A stretch of DNA of 64,000 nt from JAMQKA01 sp034521835 (GCA_034521835.1 JAXHMA010000001.1:62001-126000), one strand, 5' to 3'; positions 8,410-16,412 are shown, counted from the first letter of the stretch. Numbers and translations are program-made. Notes: generated by a model from the sequence alone, not told the origin.

Positions 8410-9072
8410 TTATGATCGTTCTACTGGTAGTTCATCGAGCATCCATTCGGGAAACCCTTCATCCAGTCGTTTCGCATTAAATCCTTTCTCTCTGAGCAGT
8501 TCGACCGCATCATCGGCAAACACGCAAAACGGTCCCCGGCAATAAGCTACAATCTCTTTATCTTCAGGTAGATCTTTCAGCCTGTTTGAAAGCTGATCAA
8601 CGGGAATATTCAGCGCCCCTGCAATATGTCCTTCATTAAATTCCTGTTTCGGACGCACGTCAATAATAGTCACCTCTTCCTGTTGCATTTTCTTTGCCAG
8701 CTCCAAACTGGTCAAAGTTTCCAGGGAACTTCGAGACTCGCGAAACTGGCGTATGAGGCGCTCAATCTCGGCCACCCGCTCAATACCCAGATCCCTTAGC
8801 GCCTTCCAGGCCTTATACACACTTTGTCCGGCCAGCCGGTAATAGACGCGGTTGCCCTCGCGCTGAGTGCTCACCAGCTGCGCCTGTTTAAGCACTTGCA
8901 GGTGCTGCGAGGCATTGGCTCCGGATATGTTGGTTTCTTCGGCAATCTCTGCCACTGAAAACCGTCCCTGCGCCAAAAGCTCCAATATTTCCAGCCGGTG
9001 CGGATTCGACATCGCTTGTACAATGTTTGCCAATTGTTGATACACTTTGTTTTTAAAAGTCCGTTTTTCCAT
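8410..9072 (-). CDS. ArsR-family regulator fused to a rhodanese domain
   Basis: 220 residues. Residues 1-110 form an ArsR winged helix (SNPHRLEILELLAQGRFSVA, recognition helix NISGANASQHLQVLK, wing REGNRVYYRLAG). Residues 120-217 form a rhodanese domain with the active-site Cys in YCRGPFCVFAD. Fusions of this type sense sulfur species or metals and repress nearby genes. The CxxC metal site of ArsR helix 3 is absent, so sensing may go through the rhodanese Cys. It is divergent from the operon at 9183-11363, with a possible operator in the 110-base gap. Confidence 0.85.
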   Translation of the reverse strand: MEKRTFKNKVYQQLANIVQAMSNPHRLEILELLAQGRFSVAEIAEETNISGANASQHLQVLKQAQLVSTQREGNRVYYRLAGQSVYKAWKALRDLGIERVAEIERLIRQFRESRSSLETLTSLELAKKMQQEEVTIIDVRPKQEFNEGHIAGALNIPVDQLSNRLKDLPEDKEIVAYCRGPFCVFADDAVELLREKGFNAKRLDEGFPEWMLDELPVERS

Positions 9073-9130
9073 GTCTCAATATTTTTTCCTGATCAGTGAA
9101 ACAAAAAAATAAATATTCGTATAAAACTAA

Positions 9131-9146
9131 TCAATTAATCTATTGA
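9131..9146. promoter_or_regulatory. Possible ArsR-type operator
   Basis: TCAAT-TAATCT-ATTGA, an AT-rich inverted repeat in the gap between the divergent ArsR-rhodanese gene and the 9183 operon. ArsR proteins bind such sites. This is sequence pattern only. Confidence 0.3.
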
Positions 9147-9182
9147 ATAGTTTATTAAATTCTATTAGATTTAAATTAGAAC

Positions 9183-9548
9183 GTGAATAAAAACCGTATC
9201 GCAATGAGTAACAAACCACCGATAGCTTGTGATCTTTCATCTATCAAAGACAACCAACGTGATCAGCACCGCCAGAATGCAGAGGCGGTCTTTGAGGCCA
9301 TTAGTGAAATTCGTGAAATCGAAGACGGATTTGCGTTTAAACTTCCTGCAGAAACGGAGCTCATCCAAACAGTGAGCTCGTTTGTGGCCAGAGAACGGCT
9401 TTGTTGCCCGTTTTTCGATTTTACGCTGACTATCCCTTCCAACCACCAACCGGTATGGTTAGCCCTTACCGGCCGGGAGGGCGTTAAGCCATATTTAAAG
9501 GAAACGCTTGTACCGAAGCTGGATGCTCCAATCGAAAATTTAACCTAA
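9183..9548 (+). CDS. Small conserved protein with CC-P-F-F motif, function unknown
   Basis: 121 residues, soluble, no signal peptide. The most striking part is ARERLCCPFFDFTL near residue 75, an ERxCCPFxxF motif seen in small proteins near metal or thiol stress genes. I do not recognise a named family. The start may be GTG 9183 or ATG 9204 (MSNKPPIACDL); neither has a strong ribosome site. It is the first gene of the operon divergent from the ArsR-rhodanese regulator, 14 bases before the DUF1858 gene, so the regulator probably controls it. Confidence 0.65.
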   Translation: MNKNRIAMSNKPPIACDLSSIKDNQRDQHRQNAEAVFEAISEIREIEDGFAFKLPAETELIQTVSSFVARERLCCPFFDFTLTIPSNHQPVWLALTGREGVKPYLKETLVPKLDAPIENLT

Positions 9549-9562
9549 AAGGTTCTGGTATT

Positions 9563-9820
9563 ATGAGTTCTTCAGTCACCCCTACCCAGAAAGTAGCAGA
9601 ATTACTGGATCGCCATCCACAGACCTATCATGTATTTCTCAAATACGGCTGCCCAGATATGCGAGAGGGCTTTTTTTCGCTGATGGCCCGTATTATGAGT
9701 ATTCGCAATGCGGCCCGCATTCACCGGATTCCGCTGGATGAACTGCTGGAGGATCTGGAAGCGGCTATAGTGAAAGAGGAAACAACCGGGAAGGATTCGT
9801 ACCAGAAATCACAATCATAA
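9563..9820 (+). CDS. DUF1858-domain protein
   Basis: 85 residues matching the DUF1858 pattern: TPTQKVAELLDRHPQTYHVF, then the single Cys in KYGCPDMREGFFSLMARIMS, and a C-terminal acidic helix. DUF1858 proteins occur near hybrid-cluster, hemerythrin and redox-stress genes; no biochemical role is settled. It lies in the ArsR-rhodanese divergent operon. Confidence 0.72.
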   Translation: MSSSVTPTQKVAELLDRHPQTYHVFLKYGCPDMREGFFSLMARIMSIRNAARIHRIPLDELLEDLEAAIVKEETTGKDSYQKSQS

Positions 9821-9838
9821 CACAAAACACCTATTGCT

Positions 9839-10664
9839 ATGCAAGCACTACTTTCGGCGCTACAACAAACGCAAGTGATTGCCGTGCTCGCAGGGTTGAT
9901 TTTATTGTTCGCATGGGAGAGTATTCAACCCTTTTACGGTTATTTTCGCGGCTCGATCAAGAAAGAGGAAAACATGCCGTTCGGAACCTAACACTCGGAG
10001 CTTGACTCCGCCTTCGATTGCCGTGGTATTTGTCGGGCTTTGGTTTGCGGCCTCCGTGTGGGCCGACCAGTACCGGTTCGGCGTAATGCACTGGCTGCAA
10101 GACGGAATGGGCCTTCCCGCTTGGGGACATGCCGTTGGTGCGATACTTCTGTTTGACGCCTGGAGCTATGCCTGGCATCGCATCAATCATGAAATTCCGT
10201 TTTTCTGGCGGTTTCACCGGGTCCACCATTCTGATCCCAATATGGATGTAACAACGGCTAATCGCTTTCACATCGGGGAAATATTCTTCTCCTCGATGTT
10301 TCGCATACCGCTAATTGCGCTGTTGGGTATCTACCTCTGGGAACTTGTGCTGTACGAAACACTTATGTTTGCGGTAGTTCAATTCCATCATACCAATATC
10401 AACATTTCTGAAAAAGCGGACCGCATGCTGCGAGCGGTTATCGTCTCCCCGAATATGCACCGCGTCCATCACTCTCGCTGGCAGCCGGAGACCGATTCCA
10501 ATTACAGCTCACTGTTTTCCTTCTGGGATAGGCTCGCACGGACATTCCGCCACAATCCCCATCCCGAAAACATTGAGTTGGGGTTGGATGAATTTGACCG
10601 GGAGGACGACCAAACGGTCGGTGGCATGCTCCGCACGCCCATAGCGAAGCAGAAACGAGACTAA
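9839..10664 (+). CDS. Fatty-acid hydroxylase/sterol desaturase family protein (frameshifted)
   Basis: Membrane di-iron enzyme that hydroxylates or desaturates lipids. The N-terminus starts at ATG 9839 (MQALLSALQQTQVIA) with one membrane helix. The frame then breaks twice between about 9950 and 10002, where other frames read HAVRNLTLG and then SIAVVFVGLW. The core carries the eight-histidine signature: HRINHE, HRVHHSD, FHHTN and HRVHHSR. Homologues range from carotenoid to sterol and alkylglycerol enzymes, so the substrate cannot be named. It is third in the operon. Confidence 0.8.
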
Positions 10665-10718
10665 TTAATGGTAGAAATTACGCTTGTAAATCAATGCTAA
10701 CCAGGAATTTCGAACACT

Positions 10719-11363
10719 ATGTTATCAACAATTAAAACCTACCTGGCAAATCAAGCGCGTAAACCCTCGGGATGGTTTGGCCGTCTTGTGGCCCCGTTGG
10801 TTTTTAATCATGAAAACAGTCATATGGAGGATGTCAGCCTGAAACTTATGGCACCCAGGGAAGACGATAGGATATTAGAAATCGGCTTTGGGCATGGCCG
10901 GTTAATTTCCAGGCTGGCACCACAAATTACGGATGGCAAGATTTGTGGAATTGATATTTCCGAGCAAATGGTGCAGGTAACGGCCAAACGAAATAAGGAA
11001 TGGATTGATAATGGGGATCTCCAGGTAAAACAGGCTTCCATTGCCGATATACCGTATCCCGACAATTATTTTGACAAGGTGTTTACCTGCAATACGATTT
11101 ATTTCTGGCCTGATCCGTCAGAGAACATCAGGGAAGTAAAACGAGTGCTTGATGCGGGAGGTGAATTTTATTGCACGTTCCGGGATAGGCAGCTTATGGA
11201 GAGCAAAGGTTCAGCGGTAACTGACAATCGAGACGTATTTCAGAATCTTTATCGGCCCAAAGAGGTTATGCAGTTATTCCGGGAAGCCGGCTTCCAAGAC
11301 GTAAATCATGAAATGAATAATAGCAGTTCCGAGGAGGTGCATGTTGTATTAGGAAATATTTGA
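10719..11363 (+). CDS. Class I SAM-dependent methyltransferase
   Basis: 214 residues. SAM motif I is EIGFGHGRLI (about residues 49-58), the acidic residue is in ICGIDISEQMV, motif II is YFDKVFTCNTIYFWPDP, and a UbiE-like REVKRVLDAGGEF follows. Substrate unknown. It is the last intact gene before the decayed AT-rich patch and may be co-transcribed with the hydroxylase 54 bases upstream. Confidence 0.8.
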   Translation: MLSTIKTYLANQARKPSGWFGRLVAPLVFNHENSHMEDVSLKLMAPREDDRILEIGFGHGRLISRLAPQITDGKICGIDISEQMVQVTAKRNKEWIDNGDLQVKQASIADIPYPDNYFDKVFTCNTIYFWPDPSENIREVKRVLDAGGEFYCTFRDRQLMESKGSAVTDNRDVFQNLYRPKEVMQLFREAGFQDVNHEMNNSSSEEVHVVLGNI

Positions 11364-11450
11364 ATGGAAACTGATAGGGTACATAGCATGCTTTTGCTTT
11401 TAAACGATACCTTTTCAGGAAGGCTTACACAGCTATAATTAAAATTGATC

Positions 11451-11990
11451 GATCGAGAGTATAAAAGTGATTTAGATATTTTTGTAAAACGCTTAAAGCG
11501 TGTAGGTGGTGAATTAGAATATCTTTGGAGGTTAGAAGCAAAAAAGAGGGGACCCTCATTATTTTTTGCTCGTCTATTATTGAGAAAAAGATAAATAAGA
11601 AAGGCCCTTATTGAGTGGGTATCCTAAAACTGGTTTGAAATTGCTCACCGCAATTGGGATGTATAAGATAAGATTAAAAGCCGGTACGCAATGCAAGCGA
11701 TTAAAAGATCACCGGCAGGTTGTTTATTACATCTCAAAATATATGGCCAAAGAAGATGATGAGAAGTTGAAGAACCAAGGAAGGTACTGGGGCGCCTCAG
11801 TAAATTGGGAAGATTTTTTGGCGGAAGATAAGCTTGAAGTAGAAGAGCTTATTGTTTTTAGAAGACTACTGAAGAACTATCTCAAGCGAAGATGCCAGAT
11901 AGGGTAACGAAGTACGGTAATATTGAATTTTGGGTACCAAGAGACTTTATCATCGAGGCTTTTCTATGGAGTAAAAGAGCTTGTGAGTAA
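11451..11990 (+). pseudogene. Rolling-circle replication protein (ORF2/G2P type), decayed
   Basis: Remnant of a plasmid or phage HUH replication endonuclease, scattered over at least three frames with internal stops. In order: REYKSDLDIFVKRLKRVGG, EYLWRLEAKKRG, then PHYFLLVYY (the HUH region) in a shifted frame. NWFEIAHRNWDV follows in another frame, then AGTQCKRLKDHRQ, VVYYISKYMAKEDDE, GRYWGASVNWEDF and finally IEFWVPRDFIIEAF in a third frame ending at 11990. The N-terminus is missing. Unlike the housekeeping genes it also has in-frame stops, so it is a true fossil of an integrated replicon. Confidence 0.7.
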
Positions 11991-11994
11991 TTGA

Positions 11995-12168
11995 CTATTC
12001 CCTAAATTCAGCATCGCCTCCATCCCAAGTATGAATTTCTGGGCAATGTGGACAATCTATTTTATTGTTTTTAAAAGTATTGTTCTCGAGATCTTTCTTA
12101 CTGCCAAGGCTAATGCCAGTATAAACATACTTACCAGTATTTGGACACTTAATAACTAATTTTCCCAT
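11995..12168 (-). CDS. Tiny putative zinc-binding protein (57 residues)
   Basis: Starts MGKLVIKCPNTGKYVYTG and ends GGDAEFRE. Cys8, Cys39 and Cys42 (CPxTG and CPHC) with His41/His46 suggest one zinc site of the CPxTGxxxxTG type. Its stop lies five bases from the end of the convergent Rep remnant. Codon structure is consistent and the frame intact, so it is probably real although short. No function is known to me. Confidence 0.6.
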   Translation of the reverse strand: MGKLVIKCPNTGKYVYTGISLGSKKDLENNTFKNNKIDCPHCPEIHTWDGGDAEFRE

Positions 12169-12370
12169 TATGATATTGATTTAATTTATCTTATAGCTAA
12201 ATACTATGAACTAATTTATAATAATGAACTAAAGTTTCAAATTGAAAGAACAATTAGAACTTTTCTCAAAACGCTTACCTTAAATATCGATTAAAAGTTG
12301 TTTGCTTATAGAATCAAAGATCATAGATCGGAAGAATGAATGAGTAACTCTAGTGGTGTGCTGGTTAGAT

Positions 12371-12637
12371 TCATTTTTTCCTTATTTGATCTATAGTATC
12401 CTCAATCAATTTTCTTCCCCCTTTACCTGCACCATGATATAAAGATCGCATAAACTGAAGTGTGTTAGCTGCAGAATCTGAAAATGTCCAACTGACGTCA
12501 TTAAAAACACAACTATCAAAGCCTACTGGACCAGTTCCATGATAAATAAACTTGCAGTTTTTAAATTCGCAATTGACAAAGCTATTATAGTCTAAATCAA
12601 TTTTTTTATCTGTAAATGTCTCGTTTTGAAATTCCAT
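12371..12637 (-). CDS. Pentapeptide-like conserved small protein, function unknown
   Basis: 88 residues. The first half has short stacked repeats (FVNCEFKNCKFIYHG, then FDSCVFNDVSWTF) like a right-handed beta helix; the second half is helical (AANTLQFMRSLYHGAGKGGR). The pattern occurs in orphan proteins of accessory regions. It lies 15 bases downstream of the membrane protein gene at 12653-13024 on the same strand, so the two are likely an operon. Confidence 0.6.
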   Translation of the reverse strand: MEFQNETFTDKKIDLDYNSFVNCEFKNCKFIYHGTGPVGFDSCVFNDVSWTFSDSAANTLQFMRSLYHGAGKGGRKLIEDTIDQIRKK

Positions 12638-12652
12638 TATTTCAAGTATTAA

Positions 12653-13024
12653 TTATTTAGGCTTATTCTTTATGATTTCAATGAGATCTTCTACTGTTTT
12701 ACTATTGTGATTTTTATAGATTATATATAGAAAACGACAAAAAGATAGAATTAAGCCTATTACTACTAAAACCTCCCAAACAATTGGCTCGAAGACCCAG
12801 TTGTTAAAATCTGAAGTGAGTAATGGAATGAGAAAAGCTATTACTAAGGTTAATGCAGGAATCCATCCTGTTTTTCCAGTTATTTCAGGAATATTTTTGT
12901 TTAGATGGTTTCTGAGTTTGTCTTCAGTAATTACTATAAGTTGTTGCTCCACATTTACATGGACATGGGTTTCCTCATCTATACTTCCTAAATTGAATCC
13001 AGATTTATGTTGTTCTGAGGACAT
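12653..13024 (-). CDS. Small two-helix membrane protein, unknown
   Basis: 123 residues: a polar N-terminus with HVHVNVEQQLIVI, membrane helices at about residues 54-70 and 82-104, and a charged tail (EDLIEIIKNKPK). AT-rich composition unlike flanking genes suggests transfer. I do not recognise the family. It is probably co-transcribed with the 12371 gene and could act as a membrane partner for it. Confidence 0.55.
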   Translation of the reverse strand: MSSEQHKSGFNLGSIDEETHVHVNVEQQLIVITEDKLRNHLNKNIPEITGKTGWIPALTLVIAFLIPLLTSDFNNWVFEPIVWEVLVVIGLILSFCRFLYIIYKNHNSKTVEDLIEIIKNKPK

Positions 13025-13128
13025 GAATGTTTTGTGGTATTATAAGAAATAGTCTTAATATAATATTGACTCGGAATAGTTTAACGCACTATATTGGTTA
13101 AACTAATAAAAAAACTTGATTTCTGAAT

Positions 13129-13302
13129 CTAAAACCGTCTATTTCGTTGTCGTATTTCTCCTAGTGATAGTACATTACCTTTCAGTACGTATGAGCGTTT
13201 TCTTCGATTCCTACTAATCAGTTGTTCGCGAATTGGAGAAATTTGCTCATTGAATATTTTTTCGAGATAACGTTCTAAAAAGAAATGGTTTAAATTAAAC
13301 TA
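13129..13302 (-). pseudogene. C-terminal coding remnant, unknown
   Basis: An open stretch without a start codon reads HFFLERYLEKIFNEQ, then REQLISRNRRKRSYVLKG and ends GEIRQRNRRF. Its amphipathic, basic composition looks protein-coding. A TAG closes the frame upstream. It may be the end of a lost mobile-element gene, next to tRNA-Leu. Confidence 0.4.
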
Positions 13303-13345
13303 TTTAACAGATATTATTTGTACCAATATTTCTATCAAAAATAAA

Positions 13346-13378
13346 AAACCCTTGCAAGCCAACGACTTGCAAGGGTTT
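13346..13378 (-). terminator. Terminator of tRNA-Leu
   Basis: AAACCCTTGCAAG and CTTGCAAGGGTTT form a perfect 13-bp stem with a 7-base loop. On the minus strand it is followed by a T-rich run. It begins four bases after the tRNA 3' end. Confidence 0.85.
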
Positions 13379-13381
13379 GAG

Positions 13382-13467
13382 TGCCCTGGACTGGAGTCGA
13401 ACCAGCACTCCCACAACGGGGAACTGCCCCCTCAAGACAGCGCGTCTACCAATTCCGCCACCAGGGC
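13382..13467 (-). tRNA. tRNA-Leu (anticodon GAG)
   Basis: 86 bases. The acceptor GCCCTGG/CCAGGGC, the D-loop AATTGGTAGAC, the anticodon arm CTGTC-TTGAGGG-GGCAG, the long variable arm and the T-loop GGTTCGACTCC are all visible. CCA is not encoded. Its 3' side borders the decayed mobile-element patch. Confidence 0.93.
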
Positions 13468-13682
13468 AAGAGGCAATAAAATATAACAATATGCAAAGAT
13501 CATTGTAGGCAGTTCATTGGAGGAATGAATCCCGCCCACACAGGCAAGAAAAATGTATTCCTGGTCTGCCTTTCAAAGGCACCAAATATAGCGGTTTAAA
13601 CACCCAAAAGACAACAGCAAATTACAAATTCATTGCCGCGCAAACAGATTATCCCGGGTTTGTAATGAAGCCGCGCATAGCG

Positions 13683-14229
13683 CTACATCTCCTGGTATAG
13701 CCTCCATAAAATGGTGCCCGCCTGGATGAAAAGTTTTCGGGTAACGTTAAACTCTTTTGTACTGTAGAGTTTATTACGTTTCAAAAAAATAACCCCAAAA
13801 ATAGGAACATGGTCGGGTATCTGGCGATTATATTTCAGGTACGTCTTCTCATCAATAGCGAAAAGCGGAATGCCGATTTCTGCAGGCAGGTTATGTTCTT
13901 TTGAAAATTTGGCCATAATGCCCTCACTGTCTTCCGCAATATGATTGTACATGCAGGGCTCTCTTGTGTCGAGGATATGTTGAAATGTATTCTCCTTTCT
14001 CAAATCCTCGGCGCCATACGAAGAATTTTGTACTTCACCGAGCGACATAATCAGATTTAAATTGTTGTCAGCAATGGTCCAAAAGGTGATATAATCAAAT
14101 TCAAAACGTTTTCCTGAGCTCTAGACACAAGAGCCGGGATGTTGAAAGAAGTCGCCCGAAATGGATTCGCTGATCAGCTTGTTCCCCAGTTGTTTTGCAT
14201 TGATCGAAACCGACTTATCGAGTTCTTTG
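13683..14229 (-). CDS. C-terminal module of the response regulator, GAF-like (interrupted by TAG)
   Basis: Continuing from the receiver gene in a shifted frame gives HYKELDKSVSINAKQLGNKL and GDFFQHPGSCV. An in-frame TAG at about 14123 follows, then SSGKRFEFDYITFWTIADNN, and from Met at 14048 a 121-residue stretch (EDLRKENTFQHIL, AEIGIPLFAIDEKTYL, PIFGVIFLKRNK). The final part looks like a GAF-type sensory domain. I read 13683-14613 as one ancestral receiver-linker-GAF protein with one frameshift and one amber codon. A separate 121-residue protein starting at 14048 is the alternative. Confidence 0.5.
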
Positions 14230-14613
14230 TAGTGATCGCCGCTCGAATATCTTCATGCTGATGCGGTCAATCACCTTTTCCCGGTCCTGGCCTATCAGCG
14301 CTTTGTCAATAAAATCAGCGGCTCCCAGGTTCAGTGCTTTTTCTTCTTTTTCGGTGGATGGCTGCCCGGTGATGATAAGAAAGGGTATATTTTGATGCTC
14401 GGTATCAAGCTGAAGGGATTCCAGAAATTGGATACCCGACATCCCGGGCATGTGAATATCACATAGCACCAGGTCAACGCGTTCATTCGAGAGAATATCG
14501 ATGGCTTCCTGTGCGCTTTCGGCATGAAGAATATCAAAGCGGTCCTTTAGCATATGGTCCAATACCAAGTGCATTGCCTTTTCATCATCTGTGATAAGGA
14601 TCTTCTCATTCAT
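14215..14613 (-). CDS. Response-regulator receiver domain
   Basis: 132 residues as written. Phosphoacceptor Asp is in DLVLCDIHMPGMSG, the acidic pair in ILITDDEKAMHLV, the conserved Thr in FLIITGQPST and the Lys in DFIDKALIG. The last residues (RRSLQRTR) are probably frameshifted; the neighbouring frame continues into the module at 13683-14229. The ATG overlaps an upstream stop as ATGA at 14610-14613, so translation is coupled to a preceding gene. The partner kinase is not evident nearby. Confidence 0.85.
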   Translation of the reverse strand: MNEKILITDDEKAMHLVLDHMLKDRFDILHAESAQEAIDILSNERVDLVLCDIHMPGMSGIQFLESLQLDTEHQNIPFLIITGQPSTEKEEKALNLGAADFIDKALIGQDREKVIDRISMKIFERRSLQRTR

Positions 14614-14702
14614 ACAGAACCCGCGTTTGTTAGTATATCGATGACGTAATCTTCCAGCCGCCGATCATGTTTTTGCAAAGAAATGAACGGTAAAATGCTT
14701 TC
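14610..14702 (-). pseudogene. Coding-like tail overlapping the response regulator
   Basis: 30 codons in the same frame as the TPR gene, directly after its TAG. They read ESILPFISLQKHDRRLEDY, VIDILTNAGSV and stop at TGA, which overlaps the ATG of the receiver gene (ATGA). The sense composition and coupling suggest a true C-terminus of something. It could be an extension of the TPR protein beyond an amber codon, or the remnant of a deleted gene. Confidence 0.4.
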
Positions 14703-15251
14703 CTACGAAATTTCCTGGAGCTGCTCTTTCACGTACTCGTTTTCAGGGTCCATCTTATTGGCCTGTTCGTAATATGAGCGCGCTTTTTCGGTTTGGCCGG
14801 CCCGCTGCATCAGGTCGCCCATTAGAATCCAGTTCTCCACATCCTGCGGGTTGTTGCGGATGCGATCCAGCAGGTAGGAGATCGCCTCATTTCCTTTATC
14901 CGCCATAATTTTGTAGAGCACCAGGTTGCGGTGGGCCGCGGGTGAGTCATCCAGGTCAATTGATTTTTCAAAATCTTCTTTGGCGGTTTCCAGCTGCTCC
15001 ATCTGCATTTTGGCAAATCCGCGCAGGTTATAATAGCCGCTGTTTTCCGGTTCCAGTTTAATCGCTTTGTCCAGGGCTTCCACGCTGGGCTCCCACTGGT
15101 TCAGTTTCTGAAATACCATCGCCTCCAGGTGAAAACCATCGGCTGCTTTCGGCTCCATTTTTTGCAGGCTGTGAGCAATATCAAGACTTTCGTCATAGTC
15201 GCCTTCGCGCAGTGAAGCTAGTCCTTCTTCTAATGTTTCTTCGTAACTCAT
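14703..15251 (-). CDS. TPR-repeat protein
   Basis: 182 residues in about five tetratricopeptide repeats (for example WEPSVEALDKAIKLEPEN, LETAKEDFEKSIDLDDSP and EKARSYYEQANKMDPENEY). It has no signal peptide and is probably a cytoplasmic scaffold. It ends with TAG at 14703, but the frame continues sensibly to 14610, where it would overlap the response-regulator start. Confidence 0.82.
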   Translation of the reverse strand: MSYEETLEEGLASLREGDYDESLDIAHSLQKMEPKAADGFHLEAMVFQKLNQWEPSVEALDKAIKLEPENSGYYNLRGFAKMQMEQLETAKEDFEKSIDLDDSPAAHRNLVLYKIMADKGNEAISYLLDRIRNNPQDVENWILMGDLMQRAGQTEKARSYYEQANKMDPENEYVKEQLQEIS

Positions 15252-15474
15252 GGTATAGGTTAATTGAGGATTAATTTTGGATGTATAGAAGATAAGGGAT
15301 GATTGACTAAATCACACAGGTTTAAATTTTTGGGATTCAACGAGTTATAACCACTGGATACCCCGATAAGCGAGAGATGCGGGACATTCCAATCAAACAT
15401 TCATCTGGGATTAAGGGGATGAAATGGATTCTCTGATTTCCAGGAACAGGCGTTTCAAAAGGGAAGGGGAACGG

Positions 15475-15762
15475 CTACGATTTGCCGGTACGTTCTTTTT
15501 CTTCCTCCTCGTCGGTAATCTCTTCAAATTCTGCCTCTTCAATATCGTCAAGGCGCTGTTTGGTATTGCCATTTCGGTTTGAGGACCGATTGTTCTGGCG
15601 CTGCGAGTTCTGACGATTCTGCTGCTGTTGATTGAAGACGCGATAGAAAATTTCGGGTCCCGACGGTTTCCGTCGTTTAGAGGAAGATCCCAAAAAGAAA
15701 CGGCTCAGGATCTTGATCAGGAAATAGAGAATGACAAAAAATATGATCGTTCGTAAAACCAT
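15475..15762 (-). CDS. DUF4834-type membrane-anchored protein
   Basis: 95 residues: one membrane helix (residues 5-20), a conserved basic segment ending GPEIFYRVFNQ, a Gln/Asn/Arg-rich linker and an acidic tail (EEAEFEEITDEEEEKE). The pattern fits DUF4834, a small Bacteroidota family of unknown function. It follows the deoxynucleoside kinase gene by one base, so it belongs to the folB-folK-dNK transcription unit. Confidence 0.65.
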   Translation of the reverse strand: MVLRTIIFFVILYFLIKILSRFFLGSSSKRRKPSGPEIFYRVFNQQQQNRQNSQRQNNRSSNRNGNTKQRLDDIEEAEFEEITDEEEEKERTGKS

Positions 15763-15763
15763 G

Positions 15764-16408
15764 CTAGCTGGGTACGATATGAATGTGAGTGTTGCCGCGT
15801 ATCGGCTGATTGAAAATTTGCTCGTCTATATAATCTAAGTGTTTTTCGTTACTTACGAAATCGATATCACTCGTATTAATGATGAGAAGCGGAGATTTAT
15901 TGTAGTGATAAAAGAAATGGTTATAGGCGTCGGTTAGTTCCTTCAGGTATTCGCGGGTGATGTTGCGCTCGTAGTCGCGGTCGCGCTCACGGATGTTTTC
16001 CATCAGGCGGTCCACCGAGGACTGCAGGTAGATCACCAAGTCCGGCCCTGCGGCGATACCAGTCATAATATGGTAGATCGTGTCGTAGAGAGACAATTCG
16101 TCATCATTGAGATTGAGCCGGGCAAAGATGCGATCTTTTTCAAAAATGTAGTCGGAAATAAGCAGGTCGTGGAACAGATCTTTACTTACCATGTTTTGCT
16201 GCTGCTTAAACCGGCTGGCCAGGAACGACATCTGCGTGGGAAAAGCAAACCGCTCCCTGTTCTCGTAGAATTTGGGCAGGAACGGATTTTCTTCAAACTG
16301 TTCTAGAATCAGCCGGGCGTTGTGGCGTTCGGAGAGGAGTTTAGCCAGCGATGTTTTTCCCACACCAATCACGCCCTCGATGGCAATAAACTCAAACTCG
16401 TTTTCCAT
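15764..16408 (-). CDS. Deoxynucleoside kinase (dGK/dAK type)
   Basis: 214 residues. The P-loop is IEGVIGVGKTSLA (residues 9-21). A deoxynucleoside-kinase core follows, including EQFEENPFLPKFY, the DRI element (EKDRIFARLNL) and an Arg-rich lid RERDRDYERNI. It phosphorylates deoxynucleosides in purine or pyrimidine salvage. It lies four bases after folK and one base before the DUF4834 gene, an arrangement common in Bacteroidota. Confidence 0.85.
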   Translation of the reverse strand: MENEFEFIAIEGVIGVGKTSLAKLLSERHNARLILEQFEENPFLPKFYENRERFAFPTQMSFLASRFKQQQNMVSKDLFHDLLISDYIFEKDRIFARLNLNDDELSLYDTIYHIMTGIAAGPDLVIYLQSSVDRLMENIRERDRDYERNITREYLKELTDAYNHFFYHYNKSPLLIINTSDIDFVSNEKHLDYIDEQIFNQPIRGNTHIHIVPS

Positions 16409-16412
16409 TTTG

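Noticed and set aside
11364..13467. Attachment-site duplicate of the tRNA-Leu 3' end
   Set aside because: I scanned the patch for the tRNA-Leu terminal sequence and saw no second copy; integration at the tRNA remains only a suggestion.
14123..14705. Genome-wide reassignment of TAG to an amino acid
   Set aside because: TAG ends the barrel gene at 21536-21538 right after its terminal strand, and other genes use TAA and TGA normally. Only two local cases invite readthrough.
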